From JAFECT01 sp963838235 (GTDB taxonomy: Bacteria; Pseudomonadota; Alphaproteobacteria; Caulobacterales; Caulobacteraceae), in assembly GCA_963838235.1 (NCBI GenBank), contig CAWIQJ010000002.1, positions 1-64,000 of the forward strand: a stretch of DNA of 64,000 nt, in the 5' to 3' direction. This document shows positions 26,195-35,613 of this stretch, one piece after another. Numbering within the stretch: the first letter of the stretch is position 1; every line of letters starts with the position of its first letter. Under the pieces are notes generated by a model. It was not told where the DNA came from. It did not search any database and worked only from the letters and a program-made list of their open reading frames with translations. The position numbers and the translations under genes are program-made.

Positions 26195-27013
26195 ATGACC
26201 CGGCGACAGATCGGACGCTGGTTGATCTGGGCCGCGGGGGCGGGCGCTGTACCGCTGCTGTTGAACATCATCGCCTTCGTGGTGGTTCTGGCGCGCGATC
26301 CGCTGCCCGTGGATGGCGCCCCGCACGCCGGAGCGGCGCTGCGCGACCTCCCGCTGGTCGAACGGGCGCCGGCGAGCGTGACGGGGTCAGCGCCGCTGGT
26401 GATCTACTACACCGGCGACAGCGGCTGGCAGGATGGCGATCTTGCCTTCACGCAGGGCCTCACCCGCTTCGGCGCGCCGGTCGTGGCAGTCGATTCGCTG
26501 CACTATTTCGTGCGGGCGCACAGCGCCGCCGGCGCGGCGGCCGACCTCGGACGCGTGATCGACCGCTATTGCGCCGTGTGGGGTCCGCGCCGGATCGTCC
26601 TGGTCGGTTACTCCTACGGCGCCGACGTCCTGCCCGTGCTGGCGCGACGGCTGGCGCCCAGTCAGCGCGCGCGGATCGCGCTCATCGTCATGATCGCGCC
26701 GGTCGGGCGCGCGGAGCTGGTGATCCGGCCCTGGTCGCTGCTGGACATCGTCGACGATCCGGCCGGGTTCTCGGTCCGGACCGAGCTGGAAAAGCCCGGA
26801 GGCCCGCCCGCCGTCTGCATCTGGGGCCTCGACGATCCCAGCGCCGCCTGTCCACGCTTTCCGCCGGCGCTGGCGCGGCCGATCGGCTTGCCGGGCGGTC
26901 ATCGTTTTGTGGGACACCGCGAGGACGTCGCACGGATCATCGCCGAGGCGGCGGGAATGAAGGCTCAGCCCGCGGACCATCCCGTCCCGACCGGCGGCTC
27001 CGTGTCGCCCTGA
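26195..27013 (+). CDS. VirJ/AcvB-type serine hydrolase domain protein
   Basis: 272 residues. One N-terminal membrane segment or uncleaved signal (about residues 10-33). APLVIYYTGDSGWQDGD (about 66-82) and the nucleophile motif GYSYGAD (138-144) are diagnostic of the VirJ domain. GGHRF near the C-terminus gives the likely catalytic His. Family members in rhizobia and agrobacteria act in the periplasm, on aminoacylated phosphatidylglycerol or near type IV secretion; which applies here is unknown. Its 3' end overlaps the convergent GNAT gene by about 49 bases. Confidence 0.7.
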   Translation: MTRRQIGRWLIWAAGAGAVPLLLNIIAFVVVLARDPLPVDGAPHAGAALRDLPLVERAPASVTGSAPLVIYYTGDSGWQDGDLAFTQGLTRFGAPVVAVDSLHYFVRAHSAAGAAADLGRVIDRYCAVWGPRRIVLVGYSYGADVLPVLARRLAPSQRARIALIVMIAPVGRAELVIRPWSLLDIVDDPAGFSVRTELEKPGGPPAVCIWGLDDPSAACPRFPPALARPIGLPGGHRFVGHREDVARIIAEAAGMKAQPADHPVPTGGSVSP

Positions 27014-27504
27014 CCCAGCGCACGCTGCATGACCACCACGTCGATCCAGCGGCCGTGCTTGAAGCCGACCCCGCGCAGCACGCCGGCCATCTCGAAGCCG
27101 CAGGCGCGGTGGAGCGCCATCGAGGGCGCATTGCCGCTGTCGCCGATGAAGGCGGTCATCTGGCGCAGGTTCAGGCGGGTGCAGCGTTCGACGATCTCGG
27201 AAAGCAACGCGCGCCCGATGCCTTTGCCGAGATGCTCCGGCGCCACATAGACGCTGTCCTCGACGGTGTAGCGATAGCCGATCCGCGGCCGGAAGGTGGA
27301 GGCGTAGGCGTAGCCCATGACCGCGCCGGCGCTCGCGGCGACCAGGCAGGGCAGGCCCAGGCTGGTGATCGAGGCCATCCGGTTGGAGAAGTCCGCGGCG
27401 CCCGGCGCTGTGGCTTCGAAACTGCCCAGGCCGCTCAGCACATGGTGGGCGTAGATCGCCCGCATCGGCTCGTGGTCTGAGGCCTCGGCGTCGCGAACCA
27501 TCAT
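26965..27504 (-). CDS. GNAT acetyltransferase, phosphinothricin-type
   Basis: 179 residues from ATG 27504. The start (VRDAEASDHEPMRAIYAHHV) and SVYVAPEHLGKGIGRALLSEI, the acetyl-CoA-binding motif A, match the phosphinothricin/methionine sulfone acetyltransferase branch. NAPSMALHRACGFEMAGVLR is motif B, and GRWIDVVVMQRAL follows as usual. It acetylates a small amine in the cytoplasm; the real substrate is uncertain. An upstream frame to 27564 is open but begins with non-conserved basic sequence. Confidence 0.8.
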   Translation of the reverse strand: MMVRDAEASDHEPMRAIYAHHVLSGLGSFEATAPGAADFSNRMASITSLGLPCLVAASAGAVMGYAYASTFRPRIGYRYTVEDSVYVAPEHLGKGIGRALLSEIVERCTRLNLRQMTAFIGDSGNAPSMALHRACGFEMAGVLRGVGFKHGRWIDVVVMQRALGQGDTEPPVGTGWSAG

Positions 27505-27631
27505 GAGACGCCGTGATGGCGCGAGTCGCCGTCTGCGGAAATCAGGCCCAGGGATCAGGTCCAAAAATCGGGCAAAGAAAAAGGGCGGCGGGATTGCTCC
27601 CGCCGCCCCGAAGGCGTGGTTGGTTGTTCGA

Positions 27632-30600
27632 TCAGAACTTCTTCGAGATGGTCAGGAAGAAGCGGCGACCGACCATGTCGTAGCCGTTCAGCGCCGCGGT
27701 GCCAGTGCGGAACTCGCTCGACGAGACGCCCGGGGGCCGCTCGTTGAACAGGTTCTGCACGCCCGCGGTCACCTGCAGCGTATCCCACGTCCGGCGGACC
27801 GAGAGGTGGTGATAGCTGGTGAATTCGACGTAGTTCTTTTGGTACGCCGTCACCGGGACCACGGTGACCGTACCGCCGTTCAGGCCCAGCAAGGTGGTGC
27901 AGGGCGCTTGCAGCGATCCGGTGGTGCTGTTGGTGCAGGTGGTGCTGTAGCGGGTGCTCGGCGCCGAAGAGCCGATCAGATCGCGGTCGGAGCCTTCGCC
28001 GAGCATCTGGATCGTCCACAGGATCGTCCACGGACCGTGGTCGAAGCGGACGTTGGTCAGACCCGCGAACGACGGACCCTTGAAGGCGAAGGTCGTGCCG
28101 CTGTAGTTCGGCGACGGGATACCCGCGAACGTCTGGGTGGTGTTCTCCAGGTCCCAGGTCATCTGGGTGTTCACTTCCAACCGGCCGAGGTCGAAGTCGT
28201 GGCGCCACCGCGCCGTGACGTCGATCGCCCGCTCGGTCTGCGTCGCCACGTTCACATAGCTCGAGTTGACCGTCAGGATCTGCAGGTAGCGCGTCGAGGT
28301 CGGGTCTTCGTCACGCACCAGCAGGCCGCAGAAGCCGCTGGCCGGGAAGTTGACCGCCGTATAGCACTCGTCCGCGATCGTAGCAGCGCCGAAGGGCTGC
28401 ACTTCGTTGTTCACGGTGATGTCGGTGTAGTCGACCGCCAGCGAGAAGTCCGTGAACGTCGGCGTGAAGATGAAGCCGAACGTCGTGGCCTTGGAGGTTT
28501 CAGCCTTCAGGTGGCCGGCGCCGCCGCCCGTTGTGACCTGCACGCTCGAACCGTTGCCGGCGTAGCCGACCGGCACGCCGACTGAGGCGCAGTTCTTGAT
28601 CAGGTTGGCGTTGCCGCTGTCCTGATAGTTGACGCAGGGGTCGACCGAGGTCTGCGACAGGAAGCCGGTCTGGTTGCCCAGGAACAGCTCGTACAGCTCC
28701 GGCGCACGGAATGAGGTGCCCTCGGTGCCGCGGATGCGCAGCCAGTCGTTGATCTGCCAGTTCAGGCCCACCTTCCAGGTCGTGTTCGAACCGCCGATGT
28801 CGTAGTCCGTGTAACGGGCCGACGCCTGCAGATCGAGCGACTTGATCAGGGGGACGTTCTTCAGCAACGGCGCTTCGATTTCGCCGTAGACTTCCTTCAC
28901 CGCGTCGGTGCCCTCGGTCACGCCTGCGGAGGTCTGACCCCACAGGTTGCTCGCGAGCTCTTCCGGTCCGGGCGTGTCGTCGATGTGCGAGTGACGGTAG
29001 TCGGCGCCGAAGGCGGCCGAGAGCTTGCCCGCGGGCAGGCTCATGAGGTCGCCGGTCATGGACGCTTCGAACTCGTACTCGTCGTAGGTCGTGTGACCCT
29101 GTTCCACCCCGAAGAGGAATTCCTTTTCCGCCGGCGTCAGCTTGCCGGCGAGCTCGTTCGAGTCGAGCAGCGGGAAGCCGTTCGGGCCGAGGCTCGAACA
29201 CTGGCCGCCCTTCTTATTGGCGGAGATGGTGATCTGGTTCTGGTTACAGACCGAGGTCGTGGTCGGCGACGGGTGGCCCGGGATGGGCGTGCCGAGGCCG
29301 TCGATGGCGTTCACCCGGTCATTGTAGATGAACAGGTACGAATAGGTGCCGGCGTCGTGGCTGTCGCGGGCGTGCAGGTCCCAGTCCCAGCCGCCGAACA
29401 CCGGACCGTCGGGCAGCTTGCCCTTCAGACCGAGGTCGACGTTGTAGTAATCGACGCTCTGGCTGGTGTCGAACGGCGCCGGCATGATCGGCAGCAGGAC
29501 CGGGCCGACCGGGAAGGTGAAGCCGTTGTCGTGCAGCGACGCCGGGACGTTGGCCTCGTCGGCGAACACGTCCGGGAAGAACTGACGATCGCCGGTCTGC
29601 GACGAGTTGCGGCGGTTCAACAGGAAGTCGCCGTAAAGGGTCGTATCCGCGCTCAGGTCGATGCCGCCGCGGCCGGTCAGGGTGAAGAGCCTGGACGGGC
29701 TTTCGACGTCGGAGTTGTCGTAGAACGGCGACGAGAAGTTGTCGTACGGGTAGGTCGCGGGGAAGCCCGCGCGGTCTTCCCGCTCGAACCCGGCCGGAAT
29801 CGGATTGCCGAGGGCGTCCGAGTTGCCCTGTTGCGTGCCCGGATAGGTGCCGCCCGCGTTCGGGATCAGGATCAGGGTGCCGCCGTTGAAGGTGGCGCCG
29901 AAGGCCTGCGAGTTGAGCGGCGTTTCGAACGCATCGGCGAACAGGTTGAAGCACTGCTTCGGATGGCCTTGGGCCGGACGATCCAGCGGTTGGCCCTGGG
30001 CGTTGAACTCGTAGTCCGCGGCGCAGGCCGTGTCCGGACGCTGGCTGTGGGTCAGGGCGTCCTGGTCGTAATAGTCGAAGCCGACGTTCCAGTAGCCCTT
30101 GTCGAGCACCTTACCCCAGGCGCCGTTGACGTCGTATTGGTTGCCGCCGCCGTACTGGCTGATGTCGCTGTAGGCGTTGATCACGCCGCCATCGAGGTTC
30201 TTCTTGGTGATGACGTTGATCACGCCGGCCACGGCGTCAGAGCCGTAGATCGACGAGGCGCCGTCCTTCAGGATTTCGATCCGGTCGACGATCGAGGAGG
30301 GGATGACGTTCAGATCGAACGGACCGACGGTGCCGCCGACGCCGGCGGGTCCCATGCGGTAGCCGTCCACCAGGACCAGGGTGCGCTGGGCGCCGAGGCC
30401 GCGCAGCTGGATGGTGCTGGCGCCGGGACCGCCCGTGACCAGGAAGCCGGTCAGCTGATTGTTCACCTGGAACGAACCGGCCACCAGCGACGAGGTCGAC
30501 AGGATCTCGGCGGTGTTGGCCAGGCCTTCGAGGCTGGCCGTGTCGCCGGACAGCACCTGGATCGGCGCGGCCGAGTTGTACTCGTTACGGTGAATGCGCG

Positions 30601-30784
30601 AGCCGGTCACCACCACTTCGGAGACTTCGTTCGCCTTCTGAGCCGTGGTCGGCGGCGGGGTGGTTTGTTGCTGCGGCGGTGTTTGCTGCGACTGGTCCTG
30701 AGCCGACGCCATGGCCGGAACCATGAGCGTAAAGCCGGCGGCGATGACCGTAGACGCGAGCAGTTGGTTTCTAAATCTGTGCAT
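27632..30784 (-). CDS. TonB-dependent outer-membrane receptor
   Basis: 1050 residues from ATG 30784 with GAGGGGG upstream. Signal peptide to about residue 28 (MVPAMASAQD). A Q/P/T-rich linker leads to a TonB-box-like EVVVTGSRI (56-64). The plug has GLGAQRTLVLVDGYRMGP and VDRIEILKDGASSIYGSDA. The rest is the beta-barrel, ending with the aromatic FFLTISKKF needed for outer-membrane insertion. The ligand is unknown; this branch often takes up large or modified carbohydrates or peptides. The neighbouring TPR-sulfotransferases and peptidase may be related in function, but nothing proves it. Confidence 0.9.
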   Translation of the reverse strand: MHRFRNQLLASTVIAAGFTLMVPAMASAQDQSQQTPPQQQTTPPPTTAQKANEVSEVVVTGSRIHRNEYNSAAPIQVLSGDTASLEGLANTAEILSTSSLVAGSFQVNNQLTGFLVTGGPGASTIQLRGLGAQRTLVLVDGYRMGPAGVGGTVGPFDLNVIPSSIVDRIEILKDGASSIYGSDAVAGVINVITKKNLDGGVINAYSDISQYGGGNQYDVNGAWGKVLDKGYWNVGFDYYDQDALTHSQRPDTACAADYEFNAQGQPLDRPAQGHPKQCFNLFADAFETPLNSQAFGATFNGGTLILIPNAGGTYPGTQQGNSDALGNPIPAGFEREDRAGFPATYPYDNFSSPFYDNSDVESPSRLFTLTGRGGIDLSADTTLYGDFLLNRRNSSQTGDRQFFPDVFADEANVPASLHDNGFTFPVGPVLLPIMPAPFDTSQSVDYYNVDLGLKGKLPDGPVFGGWDWDLHARDSHDAGTYSYLFIYNDRVNAIDGLGTPIPGHPSPTTTSVCNQNQITISANKKGGQCSSLGPNGFPLLDSNELAGKLTPAEKEFLFGVEQGHTTYDEYEFEASMTGDLMSLPAGKLSAAFGADYRHSHIDDTPGPEELASNLWGQTSAGVTEGTDAVKEVYGEIEAPLLKNVPLIKSLDLQASARYTDYDIGGSNTTWKVGLNWQINDWLRIRGTEGTSFRAPELYELFLGNQTGFLSQTSVDPCVNYQDSGNANLIKNCASVGVPVGYAGNGSSVQVTTGGGAGHLKAETSKATTFGFIFTPTFTDFSLAVDYTDITVNNEVQPFGAATIADECYTAVNFPASGFCGLLVRDEDPTSTRYLQILTVNSSYVNVATQTERAIDVTARWRHDFDLGRLEVNTQMTWDLENTTQTFAGIPSPNYSGTTFAFKGPSFAGLTNVRFDHGPWTILWTIQMLGEGSDRDLIGSSAPSTRYSTTCTNSTTGSLQAPCTTLLGLNGGTVTVVPVTAYQKNYVEFTSYHHLSVRRTWDTLQVTAGVQNLFNERPPGVSSSEFRTGTAALNGYDMVGRRFFLTISKKF

Positions 30785-30979
30785 TGTTCCCCCTCGTTTC
30801 CGGTCGCGGGACCGGCGGTTTGTCACAACGAGGTGTGGACTATGGCTCGGTGAACTCGCTCGGTGCAACGATTATGATCAAGATGTGGCGGTCCTGTTGC
30901 ATTTTTAACATCGTTTTGGCCGCGACGCGGGTATGATTTACCTGTGAACTATTGGCACGCGCCGGAGATTTACCGCTTG

Positions 30980-33073
30980 TTAACCGCGCTCGAAGGCCCA
31001 GACCGCGAAGGCGTAGTCGAGGGCAATTTCTTTCAGGAAATCGAATCGGCCGGACGCGCCGCCGTGGCCGGCGTCCATGTTAATCCTTAGCAGGATGGGG
31101 TTTTTGCTGGTCGAGGCGGCGCGGAGCCGGGCCGCCCATTTGGCCGGCTCCCAATAGGTCACCCGCGGGTCGGAGAGGCCGCCGGTGGCCAGAAGCGCCG
31201 GGTAGGATTTCTCACCGACCTGGTCGTAGGGGCTGTAGCCGGCGATGACGTCATAGGCGGCCGGATCCTCCAGCGGATTGCCCCATTCCGGCCACTCCGG
31301 CGGGGTCAGCGGCAGGCTCGAATCACTCATGGTGTTGAGCACGTCTACGAAGGGCACGGCGGCGATCACGCCGGACCACAGGTCGGGTCTGAGATTGGTC
31401 ACGGCCCCGACCAGCAGCCCTCCCGCCGACCCGCCGTAGGCCGTGATCCTGCCGCGACGTCCGTAGCCCAAATCCGCCAGGGTCTCCGCGCAGGCGATGA
31501 AGTCGGTGAAGGTGTTGGTTTTCTTGTCTTTTCTTCCGTCCAGGAACCAGCCCCAGCCCTTCTCGGACCCGCCCCGCACGTGGGCTGTGGCCCAGATCCA
31601 GCCCCGGTCGACCAGGGACAGGTGGCGAATCGAAAAGGCCGGCTCGAACGCATGGCCGTAGGCGCCGTAGCCGTAGAGCATCAGGGGCGCCGAACCGTCG
31701 GTCGGCGCGTCCCTGAGCATCAGGACGGTGATCGGAACCCGGGCCCCGTCCGGCGCCGTCGCGTAGAGCCGGCGGGTCCGGTAGCGGTCCGGGTCATGGC
31801 CCGAGGGAATCTCCTGGGTCTTCCTGAGCGTCCGCTCGCGCGTCCTCATGTCGTAGTCGAACCACTGCCTGGGCGTGGTCGGCGAGGTGTAGACGTAGCG
31901 GGCGACGTCGGTGGCGTATTCCAACCCCGGGTCGAGGGCGAGCGCATAGGCCTCCTCGTCGACCCCGATTGTGTGCGAGCTCAGGTCGTCGCGACGGACG
32001 ATGACGATCCGGTCGTTGGCGTCCGCCCGCTCGCCCACCGCTAGCCAGTCCCGGTAGGCGTGGAGCCCGGTCACGAACACGCCCGGCCGGTGCGCGATCC
32101 ATTCGCGCCAGCTCGCCTTGGACGGGTCGGCCTGGTCGGCCCACATCAGCTTGAAGTCGATGGCGCCGTCGTCGTTGGTCCGCACCACGAAGCGGTCGGT
32201 CCAGTGCTCGAGCTCGTAGCGCACCCCGGTCCGGCGGGCCTCGACCAGGCGCGGCGCAGTGGTCGGCTCGGCGGCGGGAATCAACCAGGCCTCGCTGGTC
32301 TCCTGGTTGCCGGCCCCGATGACGATGAAGCCTTCCGAGGCGGTGACGCTGACGCCCAGGAACATGCCGGGGTCGCGCTCCTCATAGACCAGGGTGTCGT
32401 CGCCGCCGCGGATCGGGCGGCGGTAAATCCGGGCCGGACGGCCGTGCTCGTCGCGCCAGGTCCAGAACACCCACGCCGAGCAGGGCGAGATAGCGAAGTC
32501 GCCCGTGGTGGTCTCGATCGCCTGGTCGAGCACCGCGCCCGTCGCCAGGTCCTTGACCCGGATGCGGTAGTATTCCGAGCCCTGGTCGTCCTCGGCCCAG
32601 GCATAGAGCGCGTGGTCGGCGCTGTGTTCGGCGTGGCCCACCGAATAGTAAGCGTGCGGCTTGGCCAGGGCCTCGATGTCGAGCAGCACCTGTTCGCCGT
32701 CGACCCCATTCTCGCTTTTCGGGCCGCGCGGCCGGCGCGCCAGGATCGGGTGCTGCGCGCCCATGGCGTAGCGCGAATAGTAGTCCCACGGCCCGTCCGC
32801 CTCGGGAACGGAGGCGTCGTCCTCCTTGATGCGGCCCTTCATCTCCTCGAAGATTTTCGCTTGCAGGGCCTTGGTCCCCGCCAGCATCGCCTCGGTGTAG
32901 GCGTTCTCGGCTTCGAGATGGGCGCGGATGTCGGCGCACAGGACCTTGGGGTCGCGCATCACCTGCTGCCAGTTCTCGTCCTTCATCCAGGCGTAGTCGT
33001 CGACCCGGACACGGCCGAGCTGTTCGATGCGATGGGGACGGCGTGCGGCGACGGGCGGGGAGGGTGCGGTCAT
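30980..33073 (-). CDS. ptrB: Prolyl oligopeptidase family (S9), oligopeptidase B-like
   Basis: 697 residues. The N-terminal beta-propeller begins RVRVDDYAWMKDENW, typical of PtrB. The C-terminal catalytic domain has RGGSEKGWGW, GRITAYGGSAGGLL with the nucleophile serine around residue 546, GGLSDPRVTYWEP with the Asp, and DAGHGG with the His. Oligopeptidase B cuts short peptides after Arg or Lys. There is no signal peptide, so it acts in the cytoplasm, perhaps on peptides imported through the adjacent TonB receptor. Length fits the family. Confidence 0.9.
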   Translation of the reverse strand: MTAPSPPVAARRPHRIEQLGRVRVDDYAWMKDENWQQVMRDPKVLCADIRAHLEAENAYTEAMLAGTKALQAKIFEEMKGRIKEDDASVPEADGPWDYYSRYAMGAQHPILARRPRGPKSENGVDGEQVLLDIEALAKPHAYYSVGHAEHSADHALYAWAEDDQGSEYYRIRVKDLATGAVLDQAIETTTGDFAISPCSAWVFWTWRDEHGRPARIYRRPIRGGDDTLVYEERDPGMFLGVSVTASEGFIVIGAGNQETSEAWLIPAAEPTTAPRLVEARRTGVRYELEHWTDRFVVRTNDDGAIDFKLMWADQADPSKASWREWIAHRPGVFVTGLHAYRDWLAVGERADANDRIVIVRRDDLSSHTIGVDEEAYALALDPGLEYATDVARYVYTSPTTPRQWFDYDMRTRERTLRKTQEIPSGHDPDRYRTRRLYATAPDGARVPITVLMLRDAPTDGSAPLMLYGYGAYGHAFEPAFSIRHLSLVDRGWIWATAHVRGGSEKGWGWFLDGRKDKKTNTFTDFIACAETLADLGYGRRGRITAYGGSAGGLLVGAVTNLRPDLWSGVIAAVPFVDVLNTMSDSSLPLTPPEWPEWGNPLEDPAAYDVIAGYSPYDQVGEKSYPALLATGGLSDPRVTYWEPAKWAARLRAASTSKNPILLRINMDAGHGGASGRFDFLKEIALDYAFAVWAFERG

Positions 33074-33139
33074 GGCGCGCTTCTAGCGGGCCGATCGCGT
33101 GATGTCCCCCCATCTCGAGGATGGGGGACCTCGCGATGT

Positions 33140-34708
33140 TTAACCCAACCGTTCCTTCAGATGATCGCCGACCCGCATGGCGTTGGCCACGATGGTGAGC
33201 GTCGGGTTCACCGCCGAGCTGGTGACGAAAAAGCCGGAGTCGACGACGTAGAGATTGTCGAGCTCGTGCGCCTTGCACCACGGGTCGAGCACCGACGACT
33301 GGGGATCGGTCCCGAACTTCACCGTGCCGCACTGGTGCGCCGTGCCGTAGAGCGGCAACAGCGAGTCGAACTGGAAGTGGTGCTGGCTGAGCGGATGGGT
33401 GTGGCTCGAAAAGCCGTCCAGCGCCTGGTCCAGCGTGTGCACCAGCCGCTCGTGACCTTCCAGATTGTTGTGCGTGTAGGTCAGGTCGATGCGACCGTTG
33501 TCGCCCCAGGTTACGCGGTTGTTCGGGTCGGGCAGGTCCTCGGAGATGACCAGGAAGCTCAACAGCCGCTCCGCCACCGCGTTCACGAAGGGGAGTGGAA
33601 CGAGCGCTGGCGGAATCCAGTCACTGACCTGACCCTCGAGCGTCTGGCCCGACATGTATTCGAGCAGCTGGATGTGCCCCATGGGCAGGTCGAAGCCGCC
33701 GCGCGGATCCCTCCAGTAGAAGTCGTTCACCGCCAGCGTCTTGGGGAAGGTGGAATCGAGCGGCTGGGCGGTCAGCGACAGCATGGCCGTGAGCGTGTGG
33801 AACATGTAGTTGCGACCCACCTGATCCGAACCGTTGGCCAGACCGTTCGGATGCGCGGAGTTGTGCAACGCGAGCAGCACCAGCGCGGTGTTCACCGCGC
33901 CCGCCGCCATCACCACGATGTCGCCGCTCCAGCGTTCCTCGCGGCCGAGCGCGTCGGTGCAAACGACCTCGGTCACTGTCCTGCCCGTCGCATCGGTCTC
34001 CAGCCTGGTCACCTTGCGTCCGGTGAGGATGGTCACGTTCGCCAGGTCCATCATCGGCTCGAGCGCGATGGTGCGCGCGTCGCACTTGGCCTTCAGCAGA
34101 CACGGATAGCCGCCGCAGGTCTTGCACTTGATGCACGGCGACATCACCGGCCTGCCTTCGAGGAAGTCGACCCCCAGCGGCAGCGAGAACGGCTTCCAGC
34201 CCTGGCCTTCCAGGTGGGTCTTCAGCCGCTCGATGCCCGGATCGTTGCGGATGGCGGGATAGGCGTAGGCCGGATCGCCCGGCGCCTCGGCCGGGTCCTC
34301 ACCGCGGGTGCCGTGCACCTTCCAGAGTCTTTCCGCCTCGTCGTAGTAAGGCTTCAGATCCGCGTAGCGGATCGGCCACGCCGGCGAGATGCCGCCGGGA
34401 TGTTTCTGCTCCTCGAAATCGCCCGCGCGCAGACGCAGCAGCGCCGCGCCATAAAAGGTGGTGTTGCCGCCGGCCCAATAGTGGGTGTTGGGCACGAACG
34501 GCTTGCCGCTCTTGTCGTACCACTGTTCCTTGGTGCGATAGCGGCGATCCACGAACACCGCCTTGGCGCTCCAGTTCTCCGCCTCGCGCGGCAGATGCTC
34601 GCCGCGTTCGAGGATGAGGATGGACTTGCCGGTGGGCGCGAGTCGTTGCGCCAGGGTGGCGCCGCCGGCGCCCGATCCCACGATGACGATGTCGAAATGC
34701 GAGGCCAT
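33140..34708 (-). CDS. GMC-family FAD oxidoreductase
   Basis: 522 residues. The FAD-binding GSGAGGATLA is at residues 11-20 and a Glu-ended strand follows (ILILERGEHLP). WAGGNTTFYGAALLRLR is the usual GMC loop. A cysteine cluster, CIKCKTCGGYPCLLKAKC, lies around residue 190 and is unusual for the classical family; it may bind a metal or an iron-sulfur cluster. HQCGTVKFG and NPTLTIVANAMR complete the substrate domain. It probably oxidises an alcohol or sugar. It lies nine bases downstream of the SDR gene on the same strand, likely an operon. Confidence 0.85.
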   Translation of the reverse strand: MASHFDIVIVGSGAGGATLAQRLAPTGKSILILERGEHLPREAENWSAKAVFVDRRYRTKEQWYDKSGKPFVPNTHYWAGGNTTFYGAALLRLRAGDFEEQKHPGGISPAWPIRYADLKPYYDEAERLWKVHGTRGEDPAEAPGDPAYAYPAIRNDPGIERLKTHLEGQGWKPFSLPLGVDFLEGRPVMSPCIKCKTCGGYPCLLKAKCDARTIALEPMMDLANVTILTGRKVTRLETDATGRTVTEVVCTDALGREERWSGDIVVMAAGAVNTALVLLALHNSAHPNGLANGSDQVGRNYMFHTLTAMLSLTAQPLDSTFPKTLAVNDFYWRDPRGGFDLPMGHIQLLEYMSGQTLEGQVSDWIPPALVPLPFVNAVAERLLSFLVISEDLPDPNNRVTWGDNGRIDLTYTHNNLEGHERLVHTLDQALDGFSSHTHPLSQHHFQFDSLLPLYGTAHQCGTVKFGTDPQSSVLDPWCKAHELDNLYVVDSGFFVTSSAVNPTLTIVANAMRVGDHLKERLG

Positions 34709-34716
34709 GCGCTCTC

Positions 34717-35529
34717 TCAGCTTTGGGGCTTGATGCGGTATTTCTTCGCGCCGCTGCGGATCATCGCGCCGGTCAGCAACTCGGGCAGGTATTTCATCAT
34801 CGCGGCGGCGGTTTTGTTGTGCCAGCCCGGCACCACGACCACCTTTCCACGTTCGTTGGCGCGGATTGCCGTCTCTACGACCTCATCCGCGCTCTGCCAG
34901 AACATGCGCGGCGCCCCTTCCGTGATGTGCCCGACGCCCGCTGTCGTAAGAAAGTCGGTGCGCGTGAAGCCTGGGTTAATGGCGGTGACCCTGACCCCGT
35001 GCTCGCGCAGCTCGGCGTTGAGCGATTGTGAGAACTTGGTCACGAAGCTCTTCGCCGCCGGATAGAGGGTGTTGCCCGCAGCGCCGGGTGAGAAGCCGGC
35101 GAGCGAGGCGGTCGAGATGATCTCGCCGCAGCCGTGCGCGACCATCGCCGGCGCCAGGGCATGGGTGAGGCCGCAGACGTTGACGACGAGCGTCATCAGA
35201 AATTCGCGCTGGCGCTCCCAGGTCACGTCCAGGAAGTCCTCGGGTATGCCGAACCCCGCATTGTTCACCAGGGTCTCGACGAAGCGTCCGTGAAGCGCCG
35301 CGACGATCGACGCGTGCGCATCCAGCGCCGACAGATCGCAGACGATGCTTTCGGCCTCGATACCGTGCGCCTTGGAGAGTTCCGCGGCCAGAGCGTCCAG
35401 CTTGTCCTTGCGACGCGCCACCAGGACCAGGTTGCGGCCGCGGCGCGCATAGGCGCGGGCAAAGGCTTCCCCCAGGCCCGCCGAGGCGCCGGTGACCAGA
35501 ACCAGTCCCCGCTCGGTTTCGTTGGCCAT
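34717..35529 (-). CDS. Short-chain dehydrogenase/reductase
   Basis: 270 residues from ATG 35529 (AAGGA upstream). The same frame is open to 36486, but that part is opposite the protease gene and not coding. TGASAGLG (13-20) binds NAD(P); NNAG (89-92) and YPAAK (156-160) complete the classical SDR core. NLVLVARRKDKL suggests NADP preference through the basic residues. The substrate is unknown; the GMC oxidoreductase next to it suggests stepwise redox of the same alcohol or ketone. Confidence 0.85.
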   Translation of the reverse strand: MANETERGLVLVTGASAGLGEAFARAYARRGRNLVLVARRKDKLDALAAELSKAHGIEAESIVCDLSALDAHASIVAALHGRFVETLVNNAGFGIPEDFLDVTWERQREFLMTLVVNVCGLTHALAPAMVAHGCGEIISTASLAGFSPGAAGNTLYPAAKSFVTKFSQSLNAELREHGVRVTAINPGFTRTDFLTTAGVGHITEGAPRMFWQSADEVVETAIRANERGKVVVVPGWHNKTAAAMMKYLPELLTGAMIRSGAKKYRIKPQS

Positions 35530-35613
35530 GGGTAAGAATCCTTCGCGCGACCGCAGGCGGACCTTGAGCGGCGGCCGGCCTTGCGTCAAACCAAACGGGT
35601 AAGCGGAGCCGCC

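Noticed and set aside
28985..30853. A 622-codon + strand frame opposite the TonB receptor
   Set aside because: Arg/Val/Gly-rich shadow without any domain; the - strand encodes a complete TonB receptor.
32060..35065. A 1001-codon + strand frame
   Set aside because: Antisense of the oligopeptidase, GMC and SDR genes; no domain in its translation.
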